DNA of 64,000 nt from Ilyomonas sp963790435 (GCA_963790435.1 CAWBOI010000001.1:558001-622000); one strand, 5' to 3'. Positions 44,140-55,310 are shown, numbered from the stretch's first letter. Numbers and translations: made by a program. Notes: a model not told the origin generated them from the sequence alone.

Positions 44140-44409
44140 ATGACAAGTGAGCAAATCGAAAACTTTCTTACCCCTGAATTGTTTACCAAAGTTGTTGTTA
44201 TCAGCTTTAAAACACGCAACACCATGCGTGGCATGTTTCTAAATACAGGAGATTTTGATCATTTAAAGACCAAAAACTTTTGGCGCATTCTACCCGAAAG
44301 CCGCTTAGAAGATTGGAAAAAAACAAAGGATAATGGTCTTGCCCGCATTTATAATGGCAGTGAATTTACAAAACTTACGTTAAAGCAGTCGGCAAATGTG
44401 AACAGTTAG
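44140..44409 (+). CDS. Small conserved hypothetical protein
   Basis: 89 residues without signal peptide or membrane helix: SEQIENFLTPELFTKVVVIS, FKTRNTMRGMFLNTGDFDHL, FWRILPESRLEDWKKTKDNG and LARIYNGSEFTKLTL. The alternating beta strands suggest a small Sm-like or barrel fold, but I do not recognise a named family. It is divergent from the GH13 gene and convergent with the next outer-membrane protein gene. Confidence 0.7.
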   Translation: MTSEQIENFLTPELFTKVVVISFKTRNTMRGMFLNTGDFDHLKTKNFWRILPESRLEDWKKTKDNGLARIYNGSEFTKLTLKQSANVNS

Positions 44410-44420
44410 AAGGCGATTGG

Positions 44421-45128
44421 TCAACGACGCTTAGCTCTTGACAAACCGGTACAAATCAAAATGTAAAACTGATTCACTCTGTCTTTTGGTGAATCGGCAA
44501 CAGTTGAATAATTGGTTTCATCAATGCCCCAGCCTTGTTGTTTCAATCCATAGCGATAACCCAATTTTATACTGGTAAAATCATCGTGGCGTTTGGTGAA
44601 ATCAGCAAAATCAAAACGAAGCTGAAAATTAATGGCAGCAACGCTTTGGTTGATGTCAATTGAGTTTTTGTTTTGTAGCAATTGCGTAAAATTGCCGAAC
44701 CCGCCGCGTTGGGTAAGTCTTGCCTGTGCACCGTAGTAACCAATGCCCGCCACCGGCGCAAAATGAAATTGTTTGCTGTTAATGAGATAATAACCACCAT
44801 TTATTTCTCCTGAAAAACTCATCAGGAGCACGTTGTAATTATCCGGTCGCTTTGGCGAGAATGTAACGCTTTCGTTCAAGCCGATTAACCAGTTGTGCAG
44901 CCGGAAATCTTCTCCTAAAATTCCGGCAAAACCAAACTTACCCAACGTTGGTAAATTGTTGTTTTGCAAAGTTGCATTGAGGTTTTTATAGTTATTATAC
45001 GAGGCACCAATACCAATGTAAGTGAGCAAACCAGAATGAGGATTGATGCCGGTTGTATCGCTGCCCGCTTGCGAAAAAGAAGGCAAAAACAAAAGGGTAC
45101 AAAAGATAAACAGGATGCCTTTTTTCAT
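44421..45128 (-). CDS. Outer-membrane beta-barrel protein
   Basis: 235 residues with signal peptide (MKKGILFIFCTLLFLPSFSQ). It has repeated amphipathic strands rich in Tyr, Asn and Gly: YIGIGASYNNYKNLNA, LIGLNESVTFSPKRPDNY, SFSGEINGGYYLINSKQFHF and FYILICTGLSRAKRR at the end. Predicted outer-membrane barrel of unknown role. One copy of GCAAAAACAAA lies in the signal-peptide coding region. Confidence 0.75.
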   Translation of the reverse strand: MKKGILFIFCTLLFLPSFSQAGSDTTGINPHSGLLTYIGIGASYNNYKNLNATLQNNNLPTLGKFGFAGILGEDFRLHNWLIGLNESVTFSPKRPDNYNVLLMSFSGEINGGYYLINSKQFHFAPVAGIGYYGAQARLTQRGGFGNFTQLLQNKNSIDINQSVAAINFQLRFDFADFTKRHDDFTSIKLGYRYGLKQQGWGIDETNYSTVADSPKDRVNQFYILICTGLSRAKRR

Positions 45129-45162
45129 AGGTGATATTTCTCGTAAAACTAAATTGCAAGCC

Positions 45163-45807
45163 TCAGATTCTTACATAAGGATTGTACTTTTTTTCATGCC
45201 CGATAGTAGTAGGTTCGCCGTGCCCGGGATAGATTATTGTTTCATCAGGCAACGTGTATAGTTGTGTGCGAATGCTGTTATGAAGCTGTTCTGTATTGCT
45301 CAATGGAAAATCGGTTCTGCCAACACTTCCTTTGAACAATACATCACCTGCAATTACAAAGTTTTGTTTTTGGCAATAAAAACAAATGCTACCAGGTGAA
45401 TGTCCGGGCGCATCCAATACATTCAATTCATCATCGCCAAAACGGATAACATCACCACCATTTATAAAATGCAATTTGCCCCTATAATTGTTGGTAAACG
45501 TAAATCCGAACCGTTCTGCAAATTGCGGCTGTACCTGCAATACGATTTCTTCCTGCGGATGAATAAATAACTCTAACCCATATTTCTTTGCAATGAATGA
45601 ATTGCCAAATACATGGTCAATGTGGCAATGCGTGTTGATGAGTTGAACCGGCGTAAAACCACCGTTTGCTAAATAATTTTGTAATGTTTCTTCTTCGGCG
45701 GTAAAGTAGCAGCCGGGGTCAATAATAATCGCTTCCCGTTTTTCGTTGGTGAGAACGTAAGTGTTCTCCTGCAAAGGATTGAATGTAAACACTTCCACAT
45801 GAATCAT
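45163..45807 (-). CDS. MBL-fold metallo-hydrolase (glyoxalase II-like)
   Basis: 214 residues from ATG 45807. HxHxDH is INTHCHIDHVFG (H60, H62, D64, H65). DAPGHSPGSICFY gives the next His, IAGDVLFKGSVGRTDFP the bridging Asp, and YPGHGEPTTIGHEKKYNP the last His. This pattern is the glyoxalase-II-like/persulfide-dioxygenase-like hydrolase family often annotated as hydroxyacylglutathione hydrolase. Bacteroidota usually lack glutathione, so another thioester is more likely. The 30-residue upstream extension to 45897 is not supported. Confidence 0.88.
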   Translation of the reverse strand: MIHVEVFTFNPLQENTYVLTNEKREAIIIDPGCYFTAEEETLQNYLANGGFTPVQLINTHCHIDHVFGNSFIAKKYGLELFIHPQEEIVLQVQPQFAERFGFTFTNNYRGKLHFINGGDVIRFGDDELNVLDAPGHSPGSICFYCQKQNFVIAGDVLFKGSVGRTDFPLSNTEQLHNSIRTQLYTLPDETIIYPGHGEPTTIGHEKKYNPYVRI

Positions 45808-45866
45808 AGAACTTATTTTTACACCTGATTTGATTTGAGCTAACTTTAATTTTATAAAGACCGGAT

Positions 45867-48800
45867 ATGCAAAGTAATCGCTTATTAAGTAGCGCATTCG
45901 TTTTTGTCATTGCACTCTTTCCCTTTTTTGTTTCGGCACAGGTAAACACTGTTGATTATGGTAAAAACCGCATTCAATACAAGAAGTTTCATTGGAAATT
46001 TTATCAAACCGAAAACTTTAATACCTACAGCAGCCAGGGCGGTTTGGAATTGGGCAAATTTGTAGCGCAGACAGCCGAAGAAGAATTGAAATCCATTGAA
46101 CAAGCCACCGAATATTCCTTGCAACGCAAGGCCAATATCATCGTTTATAATACTTATGATGATTACAAGCAGAGCAATATTGGTTTGGGTATTGACTGGC
46201 AAAATGCCGGAGGCTTAACCAAGCTGGTGAACAACAAAATGGTGCTGTATTTTAATGGCGATCATGAAAACCTTAGAATGCAGGTACGACAAGGCATTGC
46301 GCGTATTTTGACAGATAATATTTTGTTTGGCGATGACATTGGCGAGGTAGCTTCCAATGCAGCTTTGCTCGATTTGCCCAAATGGTTAACCGATGGCTAT
46401 GTGGCTTACATTGCGCAAAACTGGAGCACCTCTTTGGACGACCAATTGAAGAGCGCCATGCTCAGCGGAACCTACAAGAATTTTTACCAGTTTGCGTTTA
46501 AGCAACCCGATCTGGCAGGTCATGCGTTTTGGTATTACGTTCAGGAAAAATACAAGAAAGAAAATGTTACATACTTTTTATATCTCGCTCGTTTATACAA
46601 AAATTTAAACACGGCTTCACTACGCATCGCAAAAAAGAAATTCAAAAATGTACTGGACGATTTCATGCAATATGAATCAACCAAATATTTCAATGATATT
46701 AAAGGCAGGCGCAATGCACCGAAAGGCAAATTGAGTGTGGTTGAAGAAACCACAAAGAGTGATTTTTTCCGCTTTAACGGCAACCCAAATCCGCGTAACA
46801 ACTCGTATGCAGTGGTTGAATTTACGAAAGGTGTTTACCAGGTAAAATATGTTGACAACAATTATGATGAACACGTTTTATTGAAGTATGGCGTGAAAAC
46901 GTATCAGGGCGACATCAATCCAAATTATCCAATATTAGCATGGGATGGCAAAGGCTCGCGCCTGTTGGTTATCTATTGGAAAGAAGGCAAGATTAATATG
47001 TTTGTGTACGATGTGATTGCCAATTTTAAACGCTTTAAACAACAGATAGAAGGCTTCGATCAGGTACTCGATGCAGGCTTTATGCTCGATGCAGGAACAT
47101 TGTTGTTGAGTGCCGTAAAAAATGGTCATTCCGACATCTTTACTTATAAAATTGAAACGGGAAGAATCAAGCAAATTACCAATGATGTGTTTGACGATTT
47201 GAACCCAACGGTGGTAGCGTTTCCAAATCGTGTGGGCATTATTTTTTCATCCAATCGCCCCGGACCCAATGCTACGAACAGCGATACGGCTTTGCCCAGT
47301 CGCAATCACTTTAATATCTTTTTGGTTGATATTAATAACAACAGTGAAATCAAACAAATCAGCCAGTTGACCAATGTAAAATTCGGAGATGCTAAATACC
47401 CGATGCAATACAACGTAAACCATTTTACTTACATCAACGATGAGAATGGTATTTCCAATCGCTGGGCTGGCTTCTTCACCACGCAACGCAATGGATTGGA
47501 TACATTGTGGTATGTTGGCGACCAGGTGCTTCGCAATCCGAGCGGCAAAGAATTGGATTCAACTTTGGGCGCATGGCAGAAGAATAAACCCGATAGTGTG
47601 AGTTATTATCAGGTGTATAAAGATTCAACTTATACCTTCCCTATCACCAATTATCAAAGCAGTTTGCTGGAAACACGCATTGCCGGAAACAATGGACAAG
47701 TAAGCGAAGTGCGTCGCGAAGGCGATTATAAATTTTTGTATAAATTAAAACCTGACTCGCTTGCGTTGCGCCGCCGAAATGTGAACCCGCGACCAACCGA
47801 TTTTATCAAACAATTATTGATTCATGAACGATTGGAAAAAGGGGTTTCCACCATTGCGCAACCCACTGATAGTTCGCGAAGGAACAATGGAAACAACTTG
47901 TTTCAAAACGAATTTGAAAACGACAAAAAAGATACGGCAACAACCAGCAATACAACCGAAACACCCACAGCTGTTGTGCCGCGCAAAACCGGCTTGTTGG
48001 CGAATGCAGGTTTGTTTAATTATGGTTTGAAGTTTAGTGCCGATTACGTGCTGGCTGGCTTTACAAACAATGTTATCATTAATCGTTATCAACCGTATGC
48101 CGGTGGTGCGGGTCCCGATACGATTGGACAACGGACAGGATTTAAGCTGGATGTTTCGCGTGGGCGTGAGTGATGTGATGGAAGATATAAAGCTCATTGG
48201 CGGCTTTCGGTTTGGAACCACAATCAGTGATAAAGACGCTTTTCTTTCGTTGCAGAATTATAGAAAAAGAATTGACTGGGGCATCACTTATTATCGTAGT
48301 AACGTAAACAATTATCAGGGTTTTTATTTAGCCCGGAAATGTAGATACAACTGGTTTAGACAAAAGCTTTTTATCAAACAATGTTGTTACCAATTTGTAC
48401 CAGGCAAATGCTTCATTTCCCATTGATGAAGTAAGAAGCTGTGCGCCTTACAGCAGGCGTGAGAACCGATAAAGGCATCATCAAACCGTTTCCTTATCCT
48501 GATGCTTTAAAGTTGCAAGATTCAACCGCAAAAACATTAATTACGCGCTTGGAATATGTGTATGACAATACCATCACACCTGCACAAAATATATGGAATG
48601 GTTTGCGTTGGAAAGTGTATACCGATTTTTGGGCTCCGATGGGCAAAACCTCTTTAAAAGGAAAGCACATATTGAATGTTGGCGCAGATGCACGATACTA
48701 TGTTCCCATTTATCGCAATTTTATTTGGGCAGGCAGAGTAGCAGCTGATTTCTCGATGGGTGATGCCAAAGTGATTTATTATTTAGGTGGCATTGATGGT

Positions 48801-49271
48801 TCGGTTTTAACCCCGAAGTTCAATACCAATCCACCTAATCCTTCAGTGCCTTATGCGTTTCAAACACTGGCAGTAAACATGCGTGGCTACAATCAAAACT
48901 TAGCCAACGGCAACAATGATTTAATTATCAACAGTGAGTTTCGTTTGCCTGTATTTACCACATTTTTTAATAAGCCTATCAACAATGCATTTGTCAGAAA
49001 CTTTCAGTTAACTCAGTTTATTGATTTGGGTACAGCCTGGGACGGAAGTGTAAAGAACATTGCTCGTCCAAGTGAAAATTACAGCAATCCTTCAACGCCA
49101 GTATCTATCAAAATCCGGTCTGGGGGCATTGGACCATTAGCCGGTGGCTATGGCTTTGGTGCCCGTACTACATTGCTGGGTTATTTTATCAAGTACGACA
49201 TTGGCTGGCAAATGAAAGGAATATTTAAAGGCAGCCCTGTTTCCTATCTGGCGCTGGGCTTAGACTTTTAA
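45867..49271 (+). CDS. TolB-like propeller protein with outer-membrane barrel domain, frameshifted at least three times
   Basis: A single large protein of about 1,130 residues split into three reading frames. 45867-48140 gives a signal peptide, a peptidase-MA-like region (ALLDLPKWLTDGYVAYIAQN) and beta-propeller repeats (DAGTLLLSAVKNGHSDIFTY, VGIIFSSNRPGPNATNSD). Barrel strands follow in 48140-49271 (WMFRVGVSDVMEDIKLIGGF, then LRLTAGVRTDKGII to GLDF). Indels near 48141 (extra A), 48341 (extra T) and 48438 restore one frame. It probably sits in the outer membrane with a periplasmic sensor or hydrolase-like domain. Function unknown; similar Bacteroidota proteins are labelled Tol biopolymer transport-like. 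Confidence 0.72.
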
Positions 49272-49279
49272 AAAAGCTT

Positions 49280-49318
49280 GTCCCGCCCCCACAGTACTGC
49301 GGGGGCGGGACTTTTTTT
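49280..49318. terminator. Bidirectional rho-independent terminator
   Basis: GTCCCGCCCCC (49280-49290) pairs with GGGGGCGGGAC (49301-49311), followed by seven T, and preceded by a run of A on the other side. It separates convergent genes ending at 49271 (+) and 49323 (-). Confidence 0.88.
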
Positions 49319-49322
49319 ATGC

Positions 49323-51221
49323 TTACGATTTCTTTACAAAAACAAACTTGCTGTGATCGGCTTTGTATATGGCATCGTAAAAAAGGACAAGTTTGCTATA
49401 TGTTGAAGGCGCAAATCTTCCTTCAGCTCTTTTAAAATATCGCTGGCAAATAATTTCATCATCGCCCGTTTGGAAACGAATATTATAATCGCCAAACGCA
49501 TTCGTAATTATTACATCTTTTGGTTTTGCCTCAATTTCATAACCCTTTGGCAATTGAATGTGAACTGTATCAATATGGGTATAACCATATCGCAGGCAAA
49601 CCTCAAACTTACGGTCATCATCGGGTGAAAGCTTGTTATTGTTTTTGGTTAAAATATCAGGCATTACAAACATGCGTTTGCCTGTAATGGTAGCATAATT
49701 ATCAGCTGTTATCTGCAACGATTCTTCTGTAACCGGCTTCGAAGAAAGACCTTCATTATAATAGAAAGCAACCACATCGTAAGTAGGAATGTCAAACCCT
49801 TTTTTCAAATCTTCCAATTGTTCTTTCTTGGTTTTAAAATGAAGCATCTTATGAATATCGTCTCCTTCCAAACATTTATAAACCGAATGCACTTCTGCTG
49901 TTAATTTACCGCCATCATCAATTGTAGCTTTAATATTTCTCACCTGCAAATTATCGGCAGCATTGTAATGAATGGTGTTCACAACATGCCCTCCGGCCTC
50001 ATCAATTAATACCGCTTGCCGGTTGCCCGTAAAATCGCTGATGTAATCGGTGGGAAGCGTTTGGCTCGTGCATTCCAGCCACATGGTATCGTACGGCAAA
50101 GGCACACAAACCGTTGCATGGTTGAATTGGTTCGATGGAAAATCTGCCACTAAACTACCTGCATTTCTACCTGCCTGTATCAACACATAATCTGCTTTAA
50201 TGCCCGCTTCTTTCAGCATGGCAACCATGTAATTGGACAAGGCTTTACAATCGCCGTATTTGTTGGAATACACATAAGAAGCATCAAAAGGTTGCCAGCC
50301 ACCAATGCCCAACTGAACGCTAACATAGCGTGTATTTTGCTGCAAAAACTGATACAGCGTGTTCACTTTATCTTCGGGTTTTGTAAGGTTATCAGTTAGC
50401 TCATGCACTTTTTGTTTTAGTGCATCGGGCAAGGCATCTCTTCCTTTTAATAAAGAATTCATAAACACGCCAAAGCTGCTCCAGGTGTTCATATTTCCTT
50501 CATAACCACCAATCTTAAAATCGGATGGTGCAACTGATACTGATGTAACCAAATCGCTCCAGGTAGGTGCAAACGGTTCTTTTAGTTTTGCCGGAATATT
50601 TTTGATTTGCCAGGTGTATATTTTTTTATCTCCCGATTGTGTGATGACAGGTTCGCCAACATAATTCAGTTGCTTGTAGCGAAACGATAAATTGGCTGGT
50701 GCAATCACGGTCAACTTACTCAATTCAACTGCAATGTGTTCGTTCTCCTGTGGCATCCAATAACCCAACGAAAAGATGCCCTTCTTTTCATCCTCTTCTT
50801 CCCATTCAACGGTATAAGGATAAGTGCGACAATTGAAACTCACTTTTTTGATGCGGTCATCGCTCATCAGGCTATAACCATCATAAGCGCTTTCATCTTT
50901 GCAATCTTTTGTTTTTACACGTTTTATTTCTTTTCCATCAGCATTGTACAGCGTTCCGGTAATGTAATTGATGTCATTAAACTTATCATAGCCACTTACA
51001 TAATCTGCATATTCATCGCCTGCTTCGCTTAAAATAGTAGTGGCGTAATGCGTATAAATTTTTGCTCTTTCGGTTGATAGAATTTCAATGCGCATTTCAT
51101 CATAGCGCTTTACAGCAACTGCATTTGTTTTTAGCGAATCAGTTATTGTTGCATAAGGATAGTCGGTTGCTTTTGCGGCAAAACCAAACATTACAAATGC
51201 TATTAGAATCCAGGTTTTCAT
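49323..51221 (-). CDS. DUF3857 / transglutaminase-like periplasmic protein with intact Cys
   Basis: 632 residues with signal peptide (MKTWILIAFVMFGFAAKA). An N-terminal DUF3857 beta domain (about 30-240) precedes a transglutaminase-like core with C325 in NKYGDCKALSNYMVAMLKEA, His in FNHATVCVPL and Asp region DTMWLECTSQTLPTDYI. A C-terminal DUF2569/DUF3858-like beta domain follows. The catalytic triad appears complete, unlike the two upstream paralogues. It is third in a minus-strand operon of three homologues. Role unknown; related proteins are periplasmic and often near cell-envelope genes. Confidence 0.85.
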   Translation of the reverse strand: MKTWILIAFVMFGFAAKATDYPYATITDSLKTNAVAVKRYDEMRIEILSTERAKIYTHYATTILSEAGDEYADYVSGYDKFNDINYITGTLYNADGKEIKRVKTKDCKDESAYDGYSLMSDDRIKKVSFNCRTYPYTVEWEEEDEKKGIFSLGYWMPQENEHIAVELSKLTVIAPANLSFRYKQLNYVGEPVITQSGDKKIYTWQIKNIPAKLKEPFAPTWSDLVTSVSVAPSDFKIGGYEGNMNTWSSFGVFMNSLLKGRDALPDALKQKVHELTDNLTKPEDKVNTLYQFLQQNTRYVSVQLGIGGWQPFDASYVYSNKYGDCKALSNYMVAMLKEAGIKADYVLIQAGRNAGSLVADFPSNQFNHATVCVPLPYDTMWLECTSQTLPTDYISDFTGNRQAVLIDEAGGHVVNTIHYNAADNLQVRNIKATIDDGGKLTAEVHSVYKCLEGDDIHKMLHFKTKKEQLEDLKKGFDIPTYDVVAFYYNEGLSSKPVTEESLQITADNYATITGKRMFVMPDILTKNNNKLSPDDDRKFEVCLRYGYTHIDTVHIQLPKGYEIEAKPKDVIITNAFGDYNIRFQTGDDEIICQRYFKRAEGRFAPSTYSKLVLFYDAIYKADHSKFVFVKKS

Positions 51222-51226
51222 CTTTT

Positions 51227-53209
51227 TTATTTTATTTTTTTAAACACAATTTGCTCGGCTTCTTTTTTTATAATAGCTGCATACCAATCACGTAACAATT
51301 GATATTCTTCCGGCTCATAAACCGCTTTAGTAAGTTTTGTTTTAACTGTTAATTCAATTTTATTGTCGCCTTTTTCAATTGAATAATCAAACAAGCCATC
51401 GTCATCATTTAATTTTAACTGGTAAGGTTTAGGTAGTTCATCCACTTCGTATCCTTTTGGTACAACCATCGCTAAATGATAAGTTCCTTCTCTGCAATAG
51501 GGCATTTCAACCTCATATTTTCTATCAACTGCCGCAAATGGGTTTGATTTAATTTGTGATGAAAGCAAAGGAGAAAAATAGATTACATCATCACCATTGT
51601 TGAAATCGAGCGGTAGTTCATACGAAACATTGATGTTTGAATCTGCGTTTGACAAACCATCTACGCGAATGTTATTTGCAGTTGTTTCGTTCAACAACAA
51701 CTCTTTCGCTTTTTTCATTTGCTCGTTTTGCAGAGAAGCCGGAATCAATTCTTGTTTTAATTCAAGAGAAGGTTGTGCACTCATGCTGGTTGTAACAACA
51801 GCGCGGTTTGTTTCATTGGTAATAGAAGCCGTTGTTGTAACTGTTTCGTTTAATGAATTGGGTGAAAGAACAATGCCCTGCGAATGTAAAATATCAACAA
51901 CACGCGCATAACCATTGTAACAATCATTGCGAAGCCTGCCGAAAGGAAGGTACTTGTAACTGGCATCCAGCAAATACTGTTTTCTGTCAATCAAGACTGA
52001 ACAAATAAGATAGTTGTATTTTGAAAGTATAGGATACTCGTACACGATTCTGCCATGATTAGTGGTGCTTACCAAAACCGGCGATGTGGATAGCTTACTG
52101 TGAGAAAGCATTGTAAGAAGCAGTAAGTTAATGTCTGCCACGTTGCCTTCCTTTGATTGCATTGTTTTGCTTAACTCCTGCGACAGATATTTAGTGCTGT
52201 GATCAATGCAGATGTAATGGTCTCTTACATAATTAAAAATACGTTTTGCTTTTTCTAAGTTCGGAAGACTGTCGTTACCAACGGCTTCTTTTATTTCTTT
52301 GTTCAATTCATCTTTATCGTTGTCTGAATGATAAATGAATGAACTGCTGTTCAGAATTCGTGCTGCTATATGAAACCAGCTTGGATTGTTATTTACATAT
52401 ATGCCACTTGCATTTTGATAAGCCGATAGTTGAAATTCAATTCGTGCAGCGTAATTGTCAAGCGTATTGATGAAAGGTTCCGTTGCAAGAGGTGGCACAT
52501 TTTGCATTACCCATTCATGTTGAAGTGTATTGTCTTCTCTCACACCACCTGAACGATAGCTATAATCAGCATGATAGGTAGAGGTAGAATCTACTACAAA
52601 AGCAAGATTGCCTTGTTTTAATATTGAATAATTGTAAAAGAAAGGAATAGTAACTTCATACTCACTCCACAACACAGGATATTCTCTTTGAAAATCCCAA
52701 CCCGGTATTCCGATGCCCGGCGTTTTTATGATAAAAGCAAACTCGATGATAGAACCTTCTTTTACGTTGGGCAAAGTGAGCTTAACCACTTTTAAGCCTT
52801 TCCTTTTTTCTTTAAAAACGGCTTCCTTCTTTATTGGTTCTGACACTACTTTTCCATTTACCAAATTGTATGTGGAGGCCTGCAAATCTTCCATTTTTTG
52901 TTCTTCTTCATCATCGTTATAAAGTGGGATGATAAGGGTAGCCAAATCAAACGCATTCTTATTCAGGATTTTGATGCGTATGCGCCGTTGATACACTTCT
53001 TCATTATGCTGATTGTCGTCCTGATGATAATAGGTTGAACCAATGTCATAAAGATAAACAGCACCTGCACTTGTATCAACCGGATATTTGGAAATGGCAA
53101 AATCTTCCGGCTTTATGTTGCCAAATGAAAAATCAGGTTGCTGAACCTGCGCCTTTATCCCACCGTAAAAAAGCGCAAAAACAAAAACCAAAATAAATCT
53201 GTGCATCAT
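51227..53209 (-). CDS. DUF3857 / transglutaminase-like protein lacking catalytic Cys and His
   Basis: 660 residues with signal peptide (MMHRFILVFVFALFYGGIKA). Same layout as its neighbours: DUF3857 domain (GSTYYHQDDNQHNEEVYQRR, EFAFIIKTPGIGIPGWDFQ), then a transglutaminase-like core. The Cys position reads SKEGNVADINLLLLTML (Val instead of Cys) and the His position YNYLICSVLI (Tyr), while the Asp-bearing QYLLDASYKYLPFG is kept. Hence probably non-enzymatic, perhaps binding peptides or glycans. Overlaps the first paralogue by 4 bp and is 5 bp from the third. Confidence 0.85.
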   Translation of the reverse strand: MMHRFILVFVFALFYGGIKAQVQQPDFSFGNIKPEDFAISKYPVDTSAGAVYLYDIGSTYYHQDDNQHNEEVYQRRIRIKILNKNAFDLATLIIPLYNDDEEEQKMEDLQASTYNLVNGKVVSEPIKKEAVFKEKRKGLKVVKLTLPNVKEGSIIEFAFIIKTPGIGIPGWDFQREYPVLWSEYEVTIPFFYNYSILKQGNLAFVVDSTSTYHADYSYRSGGVREDNTLQHEWVMQNVPPLATEPFINTLDNYAARIEFQLSAYQNASGIYVNNNPSWFHIAARILNSSSFIYHSDNDKDELNKEIKEAVGNDSLPNLEKAKRIFNYVRDHYICIDHSTKYLSQELSKTMQSKEGNVADINLLLLTMLSHSKLSTSPVLVSTTNHGRIVYEYPILSKYNYLICSVLIDRKQYLLDASYKYLPFGRLRNDCYNGYARVVDILHSQGIVLSPNSLNETVTTTASITNETNRAVVTTSMSAQPSLELKQELIPASLQNEQMKKAKELLLNETTANNIRVDGLSNADSNINVSYELPLDFNNGDDVIYFSPLLSSQIKSNPFAAVDRKYEVEMPYCREGTYHLAMVVPKGYEVDELPKPYQLKLNDDDGLFDYSIEKGDNKIELTVKTKLTKAVYEPEEYQLLRDWYAAIIKKEAEQIVFKKIK

Positions 53210-55257
53210 TTTATTTTTTTAAACACAATTTGCTCCGCTTCTTTTTTTACTACAAAAGCAAAAAAGTCGCGAAGCGTTTTATAGTCGTCAGGATCGTAAG
53301 TTGCCTTCTCCAATTTCACACGGCAACGAAGTTGAATGCGGTCGTCACTTTTACCAATGATGTATTCAAACATACCTTCGTTTTCATTCAACTTTACGCG
53401 TGCCGATTTGGGTAGTTCATCCACTGTATAACCTTGCGGAATTTCCATGTTCAATACATAAGTATCATCGTTGCAGTAAGGCATTTCAACAGGATAATAA
53501 CGTTCGGCAGCAGTAAAGGGATTTTCCTTTTGCTGATCGCCAAGCATGGGGTTAAAATAAAGAATGTCTTCATCATTGTTGTCAAGCGTTATGTCATAGC
53601 TTACTTTCACAGGCATATCAAGCAATTGAAGGCTGTCAATGCTTTCATTGGTTACGGCAATGTTATCAGTAAACGATTTTTTTATGTTCTTATAAAAGGC
53701 TTCTTTGCTTTCTTTCACCAGTCTGTTGCGCAGAGAAAGCGATTCTTCATAACCTTTTGTACTATTTACACTGGCTGCCATTTTATGGTTATCGCTGTTG
53801 GTAACAAATACGCTTGTGATATTGTGTTCTTTTAAGGAGTCGGCAGATAGATTGACAAGCTCGGGAAAGTCAGGGTTGATAGCCCTGCCATATCCATTAT
53901 AGCAATCCACATTTAAATGGTTGAAACCTAATTTATTGTTGGCAGCATCCAGCAAGTAAACTTTATCTTCAACTTTCAATTGGCAAATCACATAATTGTA
54001 TTCTTTTAGGATCGGATACATCGGATATGTTTTCCCATTGTCGCGCGTGCTAACCAATACGGGATGTGCTTCTATACCAAGACTAATATAAATAGCAGCG
54101 AGAAGCAAATTAATATCAGCTACATTTCCTTTTTTGTTTTGAAAGGTTTTACGCAAAGGCTGCGATAAATATCTTGCGTCATAATCGGTACAGGAATAGT
54201 TGTCGCGCACATATTCATACAATTTTTTCACCTTTTCAACCGGCGTAGTTGCGTTTGCTATTGCCGCTTTTACATCAGCATCAAAATAGTTATTAGGCTT
54301 GTTAAGAGTACCTCCAAAATCTTCATTTTTCATTAGTTCAGTTGACACATCATACCAAGTACGCATAATCATCTTAGGGTCCACATTAGGATAACGTATG
54401 GCTGATAACTGAAAGCTTAATTTAGAAGCATAGTTGTCCAGTGTAGTAATGAAACTTTCACGCTTTATGGCGGGTACATTTTTTATTGCCCAAATGTGAT
54501 CGAAAGTATTGGCGGATGCCGAAATGCTTTGGGAATGAGAACCTGCATCATCACCGGGATCAACAATATTATACACATCAAATGAAACCTTTACAGTATC
54601 TATTGTATAAGGCATATATCCTCGGTTCATAACGACAAATTCATAATATTGCGGAACTTCATTTTCGTATTCGCTCCAAAGGCGCGGATACTTTCCCTGA
54701 AACGTCCAGTCGGGCAAAAAAGGACGACCTGGCTGAGGTATAATTAATGTAAAACAATACTCGATGATAGAGCCTTCTTTCAAATCGGGAAACGTAAATT
54801 TTGTCTTGATGTAATCGCCATCTTTTTCTTTAAATAAGGAATTTTTATTTAAAGAAGTGGTAACCACTTTCCCGTTTTCAATATTGTAAGTAGCCGCCTG
54901 AAAATCGGTGATGCGTTGTTCAAATTGGGTGCTGGCTGCATACGTAGGTATCACAACTTTGCTTAGATCGTCAAATGAATTTTTCTTTAGCAAACGAATG
55001 CGCTCGTGTACTTTAAACACCACATCGAAAAAGCCTTTGGTATTGCCCTGAAATTTGGTTGAACCACCATCAAACAAATACACCGCTTCCGCCGATGAAT
55101 CAACGGCATAAGCTGTGGGTGTAAAGTCTTCCGGCTTTACATCGCCAAAGTTGCAGATAACACGATTGGGAATTTCACCTCTCTTCTTTTTTTGAGCACT
55201 TAAACAAATACTAAATAACAGGCAGGGCAGCAGTAGCCCCAGTAGTTTTGGTTTCAT
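53206..55257 (-). CDS. DUF3857 / transglutaminase-like protein lacking catalytic Cys and His
   Basis: 683 residues, signal peptide (LLGLLLPCLLFSICLSAQ). DUF3857 domain with YLFDGGSTKFQGNTKGFFDV and CFTLIIPQPGRPFLPDWTF, transglutaminase-like core with NKKGNVADINLLLAAIYISL at the Cys position (Val) and YNYVICQLKVEDKVYLLDAA at the His/Asp region (Tyr, Asp). The end KLEKATYDPDDYKTLRDFFA is nearly the same as in the neighbour (EPEEYQLLRDWYA), showing recent tandem duplication. First gene of the operon. Confidence 0.85.
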   Translation of the reverse strand: MKPKLLGLLLPCLLFSICLSAQKKKRGEIPNRVICNFGDVKPEDFTPTAYAVDSSAEAVYLFDGGSTKFQGNTKGFFDVVFKVHERIRLLKKNSFDDLSKVVIPTYAASTQFEQRITDFQAATYNIENGKVVTTSLNKNSLFKEKDGDYIKTKFTFPDLKEGSIIEYCFTLIIPQPGRPFLPDWTFQGKYPRLWSEYENEVPQYYEFVVMNRGYMPYTIDTVKVSFDVYNIVDPGDDAGSHSQSISASANTFDHIWAIKNVPAIKRESFITTLDNYASKLSFQLSAIRYPNVDPKMIMRTWYDVSTELMKNEDFGGTLNKPNNYFDADVKAAIANATTPVEKVKKLYEYVRDNYSCTDYDARYLSQPLRKTFQNKKGNVADINLLLAAIYISLGIEAHPVLVSTRDNGKTYPMYPILKEYNYVICQLKVEDKVYLLDAANNKLGFNHLNVDCYNGYGRAINPDFPELVNLSADSLKEHNITSVFVTNSDNHKMAASVNSTKGYEESLSLRNRLVKESKEAFYKNIKKSFTDNIAVTNESIDSLQLLDMPVKVSYDITLDNNDEDILYFNPMLGDQQKENPFTAAERYYPVEMPYCNDDTYVLNMEIPQGYTVDELPKSARVKLNENEGMFEYIIGKSDDRIQLRCRVKLEKATYDPDDYKTLRDFFAFVVKKEAEQIVFKKIK

Positions 55258-55310
55258 AGCAGTAACTTTATGGTTCTTTTTTGTTACTGCAAGTATAGAT
55301 AAATTTTATT

